Source of the DNA: Amborella trichopoda
Taxonomy: Eukaryota; Streptophyta; Magnoliopsida; Amborellales; Amborellaceae
Reading direction: 5' to 3'
NCBI RefSeq assembly: GCF_000471905.2
Contig: NW_006500351.1
Span: forward strand, 35,536-99,535
DNA: 64,000 nt
The notes under the pieces are model-generated. The model had not been told where the DNA came from. It worked only from the letters and a program-made list of their open reading frames with translations, and did no database searches. Positions within the stretch are counted from its first letter, which is position 1; the number at the start of each line of letters is the position of its first letter. Position numbers and translations under genes: made by a program. Below, in pieces: positions 56,063 to 64,000 of this stretch.

Positions 56063-57311
56063 TGTACACCTAAAAAATTCCTAGAATTGAAGATAATTAC
56101 AATTTAATTGAATTAAAAGAAATTCTAAAAAAGAGTGCAGAAGGATTGTTTTTCCCCTTCCTAACAATGTATGGAATTTTAAAACAGTCCCTGTTGTTTC
56201 CTGAAAACTTGCGTGATCTTCCATGACTGATCCAGGGTTGCTTTGTTGCCCGTTTGATCAAAAGATGAGTGCTTTCTTATGGGGCTCGGCATGGCGATCG
56301 ATTTGATACCAACTTCAAGCCATGAATCATGGTTTTAAGCCATGATCATGAAACTTGAAATGTGCTTGAATCTTGAAAAATTTGGATCGATTAGGTGCTC
56401 GTTACTTGATGTTTTTCTTTAGTTTTTTCGTTGATTCACACTGAGCATGCCGTCATGATCACGTTGCAACATACGCAGCTCAATTTTGTGTCCGAACGAA
56501 TATTTCTTCGTCTTGAGTTTTTGGTCGGAATCTTCAAATTAGACATTCGAAATTTACAACAGCTTCGATGCCTTCGTGTGTGAAATCCAATCGTTCATCG
56601 TATGTAGGATTAAGACCAGAGATGGTCACAGACCTTATGCATATAATACAATTGGTTTCGTGTCCATCAGGTATACGAGCATTGTGATTTCTTCATGGAT
56701 CACCAATTTTTCTATAGTTTTTCTCCCTGCTCAAGCATCGTCACGAGGCATACCACATATCGAATCGCTCGTCTTGAAGAGACGAACACACTCACAAATT
56801 TGAGTGTGATCCGACTTGGAACGAGTGAGATATGGGCCCCAAAATTCACTGCCCGTGACTGTAAAAACAACCACCTTTATGGTATTTTGGTGCAAGGTGG
56901 CCATACTGGAATAGTGTACGGCCTTCCCGTTTTTGGTATTTTACCCATAACTTTGTCTTGGAATACCTGAATAAGCCGAAACTTGACCCATAGGGGGTTT
57001 CAATCGTGACAAATCTAATAGTGGTGGTTCCACAACAATTTTATATGCCAAAAATATAGTTCTAGTTACATGGTCCATTTCAGGGTGCTAAGGGCTAATT
57101 TTTTTGAAATTGTTTCTTTATGTTCATGGCCTTAGACATGTCTGATCATGATGAAACTTCGCAGGTTACCTTTTAGAGTGATGATGAAGGTCTTGACCAA
57201 TTCTAGGGAAATTATGAGACTATCGAAATTTCCACTTTTTATGTAAGCTTTATTGACCAGCTTCCTTTATTCCTCATCGGGGACCAAGGTGCTGAAAAAT
57301 ACGTTCAAATA

Positions 57312-60300
57312 GCTTGCCTCGTCGAATGTTGTGCTTTGAGAGAAGAGAGAAGGACAACATTCAAAAAATTTCCCTCGGCTTTATTCCCTTTTTTCTTCCT
57401 ACCCACAGGACCACATGAACGCCAAGGAGATTCACATAATGGTGCTATCAAGATGCTCAGACGTAGGGATGCACTGTTCATGGGTCCATTTGTGGAGACT
57501 TTAAGGGCAGAAGAGACCTTTTTTAAGGATCTTATCGAATTCCTCACCCTTGTGCGGACTATTTGTAATTCTGAAGCTGAGGATTTTGTATGGACCTCGT
57601 CAGTCAGAATTAGGCCGGTCTGGCAATTGAGTGCCATGTCAAAGGGCATTGTTCCCATTTGGTCTGGGTTTCTTTGTCTTGGATAGATAACAAAAGAGCC
57701 TTTGGTTGGTGCTCATTTGCGTAGTGCACCAGGTTTTCCTTAGCCAGTAGGGTACCTCAGTTTATTGACGTGACCAGCTTTGGGTATAACCCCTACCCAT
57801 TGTTGTGCAGGTCGTTACATAGTATGTCCAAAGTCATGGTTGACTTAGCCTTCTTGGAGAATCTTTTGGTTTGTCATAATGATTTCCATGTTTGTTTGTT
57901 CTGAATGGTTTGCTGAAGAACCTTTGGTCAGTGTTGTTTGCTGCTACACCAGGTTTGCTTTTAAAAATCAGGATACCACTACAGGTCCCGTTTGCCAGGT
58001 TTTGTCAAGGGCAGTTTTGTTAGCTGGTCCCAAAGGTATGGGCCTATTGGCAAGGCGGGCTAAAATCTCTGACAAGTTCGCCCTAGCTTTGTCAGTTTCT
58101 TGCCTTCGCAGTGGTCTTTAGCATTTTTAAAGTGTGTTTGTGACCTCGTGAGAATTATGCTCTCCTTCATGAGACTTGTCTTGCTTTCTTGACGAATCTT
58201 CCATCCTTGTAGTCTTTTTGTAAATAGACTCAGGCTATCCGAATCTTTTTCCTTAAAGCTCGTGTTTTTCTTTTGGGTCCTAGTATTGTGACGCCAGGGA
58301 TTTTTTTTTTTGAGGTTGAAGCCGCCTGTTGAGGGAAGTGCTGCATCAACCTGCTTATTGGTCCAAGCGTCCTTTGCGGATTTTCACTTGAACCTAGGAA
58401 GCGACACTGTAGAGATGGTTTTCACCAACTTCCTTTTATTTGGGGTTCTTTTACCCATAACCTTTCGATCATGTCCACCCTTATTCTTCCATTTTTACTC
58501 ACGATGCCCTTTCGAGTTTTCATTGGGTCCAGTTTTTATTCACAAAACTCTTTTACTCATGGTTTCATGACCATGACCGTCCGTCATTTTTACTCATGGC
58601 GTTCCCTTAGTAAGGTAAACACCATGCCCGTTATTTCACATGAAGGAGTGTTTTAGGGTCGGGCCTTCGGGGCCTGTGCGAAGCCTTTTATGGTCATGCA
58701 GCTAGGACGTGCACTACAGTTTAAGGTCATACAGTTGAACCGTAATGGAGATGGATAGTAATCTGTAGAGGCCATGGAGTGAGTGCAGTAGTGGTTTTAG
58801 CTCACTTTTGTGGAGACGGCATGAGACTACCTATGACATATGGATGATGTATAAAAAGGTGAAAAGTGGTGACCCACTAGCTTACGACGAGTATGAGTAG
58901 CAAGATAGTTTGCCACTTTGTAAGCACGAGTGAGACTCACTGGGGAATGATGGAGGATGATGAAATGAATGGATTCACTAGAGAGGCAGAGAAGGTGGCG
59001 CACGCATACAAACAGGTCGGTTAGGGAAGGCGTGCTTGAAGATGCATGTAAAAGGGGTGTCCATGTATGTAGGGGTGAGTTTTAAGGTCATGCCTCCTGG
59101 ACTTGTGCAAAGCAGTTTATCATCATGCGGCCAGGACGTGCACTATGGTTTAGGGTCATATAGCTTGGATTGTGGTTATGCCATTTAAAGTCATGCAACC
59201 AGGACCATGCAGTTTAAGGTCGTGCAACGAGACCTCCGCTACAGTTTATGGTCTTATAGTTTGGACTGTAGTGCGAAGCCTTTTAACGTCATACAGCCAG
59301 GACGTGTACTTATAGGTTAGAGTCATATAGCTTGGACCGTGTAGTTTAGGGTTGTGCAGCTGACCTCCGCTACAATTTTTGTTCTTATAGTTTGGACCGT
59401 AGTGTGGTTTAGTCGTCATGTAAGTGAGACTTCATGGGGAATAGGTCTATGGGCAACAGTCTAACTCCTTGAGGATAAGATAGGTAGAACCGATGAGGGG
59501 TTCAAATATGAAAGCTGACTTTATTTGGGACAAATGTGGGTGTTTTATATCCTTGAGTACTGAACAAATAAGTATGAGGCAAACCATTGGGGTTGCAGCA
59601 ATAAAAACGACCCTAACTCCACTGGGGGTAATAAGTTGTAGTACGAGTATGAATCTCCTACTGGGGATGAGAAGTCATGACCTGAGTTTGATCGACCTAG
59701 GTTCCTCTTTGCTGAGGATAATAGGTCAAGGTCAAGGAGCAACTTCACTGGGGATAATAATAATAGGACACACATAGCTTTGGCCTGGAGTACGTGATAA
59801 TAGGTTGTTAAAATACAGTCGGTGCCAGGTGCAACAACCATTATTTATTGAGCACTCAACCGGCGATGAGTCTTCAAAAATACAACTAGCACTGAAGACG
59901 GCCAATAATGCTTCTTAACCACTCAAGCGACGCTGAATTGTTAAAAACACAGTCGGCACTAAGGGCCGCCCGTGCTATCACTTGAACATAGTCGGCGTTG
60001 AGTTGCTGAGCACACAGCCGGCACCAGGGTTGTTGAAACATAGCCGGCGTTGGGTAACATCGGCTGCATAGCTAACACTAGGTATGGATTGATATTCGAG
60101 CCATGACCCGAGCCCCACCCGGTCTTGATCTGTGTCACATGGAATTTGATGAGGCGGCAAAGAAACTTCACTCAGGCCTCGAGTTAAAGCCCGATCCGGT
60201 TTTGGCTCCTTTGTTGAGATTTTACAGGCGGTGATGAGAGTTGCCTCGGGTCAAAGCCCGACCCGGCCCACTGTCGTTTAGCCTTTTAGGACGCGGTTGA

Positions 60301-60340
60301 GATTCCCAGTTTGTGAGTGGCATTTGGGAATAGTGTTGGC
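57312..60340 (-). other. 3' region of element D, LTR-proximal part
   Basis: Homologous to A 24985-28133, and near the LTR to the reverse complement of B 46400-46590 (block ctttattcccttttttcttcc at 57380 against B near 46510). No intact ORF. The frame 57336-57686 has no counterpart in A. Confidence 0.6.
58680..59410. repeat. Diverged TTTAAGGTCATGCAG repeats of element D
   Basis: Irregular copies of cagtttaaggtcatacag, cgtgcaacgagacctccgct and atagtttggaccgtag, related to the dense array at 27230-27665 in A. Confidence 0.7.
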
Positions 60341-60348
60341 TATATAAA
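60341..60348 (+). promoter_or_regulatory. TATA box of the antisense unit (D)
   Basis: TATATAAA followed at once by GGGGGTAAAACCCC. The best-preserved copy of the TATA-dyad module. Confidence 0.6.
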
Positions 60349-61039
60349 GGGGGTAAAACCCCATTTCTCTACTTTCACATAAGGTAAAAATACTTATGAA
60401 AAAATTTTCAACATTGAGAAGAGGTGGAAGCTCCGGCAAGTGGTGATTCCGGCAAGAGATAGCAGGAGGTTTTTCAGCAAGCAAGGGAGGTTCCGGTCAA
60501 ATAAGGAGATGCCCGCAGAGAAGGAGGCAAGATCTCATTTTAGTTGCAGGAGTTTCTCGGTTTGCACAGGGGGTTTTTGGGGAAGCAGGAGAACTCCGAC
60601 CGTGGTCTTCGAGGGTAGAAGAGGCGGGAACTGTAGTAGTGGGCATTTTGGCTAGTTTTGGGAGTTTTTGGAGGGAGGTTTGGAGAGGTTTTTCGGCCTC
60701 AGAAGGGGAGTTCCGGTGGGAAACCAAAGGGTCAGGGAAACATACTGTCGTTGGAGGTGGATTATTGCAAGGAAGGTTGACGATTGCATGAATTTTTTGT
60801 TAGGGGTTAGGAGCCCAGCCAACGCTGGCGCTTGGAGGACACAGTCGGTGTTGGAGTCAGTCGGCGCTTATCAATTCATGTGGCACGTCATGAAGCGCAC
60901 AGTGCTACTCACATGTGGCAATGAGTTACATGCGAGAATCGCTGCGCTCTACGATGAACTACGTGCGGTGGTGTTCATGCACGACACTGACTTGGGTCGG
61001 CACAGGGTGGTGAATGATGGTAAGGCCTGGCTTGTGGTA

Positions 61040-61210
61040 CCTGTTAGAAGCCAAGTCCTCCAGCACAATAGTGAAGTCCATGTTGTTCTGCAAGGGCATC
61101 CACCGTGAACAGGGTATGCTCTCCATCATAGGCCAATTCTTTGCCAGAGAAGTCTGCCTTGTATGTTTGATATATATGTCGGATGAATTGAAGCTGACTC
61201 GAAAATGGTT
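61040..61210 (-). pseudogene. ARGONAUTE4-like N-domain fragment in element D
   Basis: Minus strand: NHFRVSFNSSD (61210-61178), then in another frame YQTYK, GKELAYDGE, LFTVDAL (61172-61092), then after a one-frame shift LQNNMDFTIVLEDLASNR (61093-61040). Compared with AGO4-clade proteins, about 30-40 residues between the NHF strand and QTY are missing, part of which (GRRVLDSV) survives in B. So the captured segment originally reached at least from the NHF strand to just past the FTVVLE strand. Same orientation as pol. Confidence 0.75.
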
Positions 61211-61264
61211 GGCTTCTTCTTTTGGCATGTAACCACTCGTCGGATGAATTGAAGCTAACTTCTC

Positions 61265-61430
61265 CAAGTGGTTTCACTTCTTCTTCATGAGGAGAGAATT
61301 TCTTGGGTGGGTTTGCTTCTTCTTCATGTGGATGGCGTTTCGTTTTGTTGGTTTGCTTCTTCTTCATGAGGAAGGCCTTTCTTTAGTGGTTTTGCTTCTT
61401 CTTCATGCGAAAAGCATTTTCTTCTGGCCT
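61265..61430. repeat. Short repeats beside the AGO fragment (D)
   Basis: Three to four copies of a roughly 40-base word with gggtttgcttcttcttcatg, encoding HEEEANPPKK-like repeats on the minus strand. Related to 29330-29460 in A. Confidence 0.7.
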
Positions 61431-61689
61431 GTAACCGTCCTCTTATCCTCAGATGCTAGAGCAACACTACAAGTTTTGGTTTGTAACCGTCCTCTTATCC
61501 TCAGAAGCAAGAGCAACACTTTTGTTGTCAAATGTTCGCTTTTCCTCAAATGCAAGAGACTTGTAACCTCCCTAATAAAGGGCTTTTTGGCATGTAATTT
61601 GTGCTTCATTTTTACTGCAATAAAAGAGTCAGGATTTATTTAGATTATATTACATACTTTGTGTTGAGTCTCTTTCTTTTGAATATGCA
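61431..61689 (-). other. Segment between AGO-linked repeats and integrase end in D
   Basis: Contains a roughly 55-base near-duplicate (ttggtttgtaaccgtcctct and neighbours, at about 61425 and 61482) and the two AATAAA signals of the opposite strand. No ORF was recognised. Confidence 0.5.
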
Positions 61690-62990
61690 TCATAAATAGT
61701 ACTTCTTTAGGTATCGCCCATTGATAGGGGGCATTGCCTCCTCTTCCTTAGGATGTGTCGGTATGTAGGCTCCATTTAGCAAGACCTTTCTTACTATAAA
61801 GGGACCTTTCCACTTAGATTCAAACTTCCCTTTACACCTGCCATGCATAACAATAGGCCTCTTGACAGCTAGAACTAGATCGCCACGGGCGAATGAGCGG
61901 ACCTTGACGGACTTGTCAAAAGCCCTCTTCATTCTCCCTTGGTTGAGTTCAAAGTTCTGATGACCCACTAGCCTCTTTTCATTGAGTGCATCTAATTCTT
62001 GATAGCGGAGCTTGACTCTCTCATCTTCGGTTAACCATTGATGTATCGTGATGCGCAACGAAGGGATTTGGATTTCAAGGGATAAAACTGCTTCACCCAC
62101 ATAAACCAGAGAATATGGAGTGGAATCAGTAGCATTTCGCAAGGTATTATGATAATCCCATAGTCTTCAGGAAGCTTTTCATTCCAGTTCTTTTTTCATC
62201 TTTGATACTGATTTTCATAAAACATTACATAGGGTCTTATTGAAGGCCTCAACCAAACCATTCGCCTGAGAGTGGTACATTGTCGAGTACTTCCACTCAA
62301 AACCAAACTGGTTAACCAATCGATCAATGTGGTGACTTCTAAATTGAGGACCGTTGTCAGATATAATCCGATCGGGCACTCCGAACCGATATATGATGTG
62401 TTGTCGAACGAAGTTGGCCACTGTTGTCCCAAGAGCTTGCTTAAGGGGGACCACTTCAGCCCACTTGGAGAAATAATCTGTTGCAGCTAGAATAAAGACG
62501 TGACCTATTGTCGAAGGAGGGCCAATAGGCCCTACAATGTCCATGCCCCATTGTGAGATGGGCCATGATGCTACTGTAGGGTGTAAGGGTTATGGAGGCC
62601 GGTGAACAAGGCTTGAATGTATTTGGCACACTTGGAACTATTTAGCATAGTTTAAGGAATCATCAATCATGGTTAAGGAATCATCAATCATGGAAGGCTC
62701 AATAGTACCCCAATCTACGTATTCGTTCATAGAGCTTGAGACTAGAGTGATGCAATCCACAAATGCCTGAGTGTACTTCTTCGAACACCTTATTTGCTTC
62801 TTGCGCGTCCACACATCTAAGAAAAATACCATCAAATGTCTGCCTGAAGAGAGCATCTCCTTCAAGGAGGATATACTTGGTAGACATTTGATGTATGCTG
62901 TTGCATTCAGCATGATCCTCCGGGAGCCTGCCATGTTTTAAGAAACTAGTGATGGGCTCTCTCCAGTCCTCTACCTGCTCAATTTCCATG
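61690..62990 (-). pseudogene. Integrase of element D
   Basis: Best-preserved integrase in the window. N-terminal region 62989-62699: EEVHSGICGLHHS keeps the His pair, but near 62620 the first Cys of CxxC is Phe and a stop precedes it. Core 62544-62215: MDIVGP, SDNGPQF and NGLVEAFNKT keep all three catalytic D, D, E residues in one frame. C-terminal part 62142-61690: GDLVLAVKRPIVMHG, KWKGPFIVRKV, ending KKYYL. A 20-base duplication at about 62652-62695 and frameshifts near 62200 and 62640 break the whole. Confidence 0.86.
62652..62697. repeat. Direct duplication in integrase D
   Basis: aaggaatcatcaatcatgg appears twice in tandem with two bases between. It is absent from A and B, so it arose in this copy and shifts the frame. 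Confidence 0.9.
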
Positions 62991-64000
62991 CATATTGGGT
63001 AAAGAATTCTGGTTCTTTGTTTCGACCCTTAGTTCCTTGACTCCGTGCCATTTCTTGTTCAGTCTTGAATACTTCTTTAGCTGATAGAAGTGCTCCGAAT
63101 GGATAAGGAGGGCACTCAGGGAAAATATTTCTCTCATCATCCGCATCGACCTCGATTCTTAGTTCAATGTGTCTTCATTCTTCCACCCAAACAAGCTTGG
63201 GTCCTAATGAGAACAATTGAATTATAGCCCCGAGTTTCGCAAGTGCGTCAGCCTGCGAGTTTAACCTGCTGGGATGTGACTTAGGGATACGTCATCAAAC
63301 TGAGCCATGTACGAGTATCGTGACAAGGCTTGAGCATGTCTTTTCTCACATCATAGATCCCTTTGATCTGCTAGATAACCAACTCAGAGTCACCATAGAT
63401 CTTGAGCTACTCCAAGTCTAGGTTAAAGGCTATCTCCAACCCAATTATAAGGGCCTGGTATTTTGCCTCTTTATGAGAACCGGCTTCGGCAAGAGAGAAA
63501 TAAAGTGGTAGTACTCCTCCTTTCTGAGTTAGAAATACCACTCTAGCTCCTCCTCGGTCAGATTAAAAGGCTCTATCGAAGTACATTTCCCAAGAATGAA
63601 TAAGCTCTACACATAATACTTCTTCATCGAGGAGGTTGCTTGATAACGAAGACTCCGCAGATACAGGGTGTGCTGCGAGAAAATCAACCAGAGCTTGGTC
63701 CTTGATGGCCTTTTATGGGGCATATGTAATATCAAATTCCATCAGCAGTAATGCCCATTTAGCAAGACGTCCTGACAAGCACGAGTGTGTCATGAGAGAC
63801 TTTACAGGATCTAAGTGTCATGAGAAACTTTACAGGATCTACTTTTGATATAAGTTTCACTTCATGACCAAGTAAGTAGTGGTAGAGTATTTGTACTGCA
63901 AAGATCAGAGCCAATCACATCTTCTCAATAAGAGGATAATTCTTCTCGACCTCTTGCATCCTACAGCTGAGGTAGTTTGATGCAGTCTCTTTTCCCTCGT
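62991..64000 (-). pseudogene. RNase H domains of element D (continues past window)
   Basis: Minus strand: end of the second RNase H and linker at 63000-63420, matching B 41040-41400 (CSPYPFGAL-like block near 63110). The second RNase H core is near 63590-63440, with the DG and NEAE equivalents decayed. The RT-linked RNase H end is near 63930-63700. A 30-base tandem duplication (tgtcatgagagactttacag and neighbours) at about 63788-63840 breaks the frame. RT would lie beyond 64000. Confidence 0.75.

Larger units (their letters stand above)
54229..57311 (-). mobile_element. 3' LTR of element D (inner end truncated)
   Basis: Minus-strand LTR from 57311 (TATTTGAACGTATTTTTCAGC, TG changed to TA) to 54229, where it stops near a ctagg word about 80 bases short of the normal CCTAACCA end, at the junction with the LTR of C. 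It has TATA, AATAAA, a long GA-rich block and a hairpin minisatellite. Subfamily as F (1-587). Confidence 0.82.
60341..61624 (+). other. Putative antisense transcription unit of element D
   Basis: Opposite to D's genes: TATATAAA at 60341-60348, then GGGGGTAAAACCCC, a 1.25-kb body, then AATAAA at 61574-61579 and 61619-61624. The body holds degenerate frames (60440-60655; 60668-61108) not shared with A or B. The AGO4-like fragment lies at 61040-61210 in antisense. With A and B this makes three copies with the same signal order. Confidence 0.5.

Noticed and set aside
1..64000. tRNA, rRNA or host protein-coding genes
   Set aside because: No cloverleaf, rRNA block or conserved host ORF was recognised by eye; a tRNAscan or protein search could still find something small.

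Overview
This window is plant nuclear DNA made almost wholly of long, decayed LTR retrotransposons of the Ty3/gypsy order. No intact host gene, rRNA or tRNA was recognised. A land plant is indicated by three things: gag, reverse transcriptase, two successive RNase H domains and integrase in the order typical of the Tat/Ogre lineage; a primer-binding site reading TGGCGACTCCACTGGGGAC just inside the LTRs; and embedded pieces resembling a plant ARGONAUTE4-clade gene. Species cannot be told from the sequence.

Layout. (1) 1-6721: minus-strand element E, with gag and leader (590-2391), PBS (3911-3929) and 5' LTR (3933-6721). It is broken by plus-strand LTR pieces at 1-587 and 2392-3892. (2) 6723-14257: about 2.6 tandem copies of an unrecognised AT-rich unit of about 2.87 kb; each unit is a long foldback centred on a GCGTTAACGC-like dyad. 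(3) 14258-47700: plus-strand element B, with a damaged 5' LTR, leader, gag, RT, RNase H, integrase, a long 3' region and a truncated 3' LTR. (4) 22184-40327: complete minus-strand element A (18.1 kb, two LTRs, PBS, gag, RT, dual RNase H, integrase), inserted in B's RT/RNase H region and flanked by a perfect 5-bp target duplication ATGAC. (5) 47701-54228: minus-strand element C (gag, leader, PBS, 5' LTR), cut off just past a probable gag-pol splice acceptor and fused to B's 3' LTR. (6) 54229-64000: minus-strand element D (3' LTR, 3' region, integrase, part of RNase H), running off the right edge. C lies in D's LTR. A 574-base gap (44465-45038) lies in B's 3' region.

Most notable: between integrase and 3' LTR, elements A, B and D each carry a sense-strand fragment resembling the N-terminal domain of an ARGONAUTE4-clade protein. 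In all three the fragment sits inside a 1.2-1.4 kb interval that, on the opposite strand, starts with a TATA box plus a G-rich/C-rich dyad and ends with AATAAA. This looks like an element-borne antisense transcription unit crossing captured AGO4-like sequence. If transcribed it could yield antisense or double-stranded RNA against a core component of RNA-directed DNA methylation, the pathway that silences such elements. The arrangement is seen in the sequence; the function is inference.

All coding regions carry stops or frameshifts, so no element here looks autonomous. A's two LTRs are visibly diverged, so even the youngest insertion is not recent.
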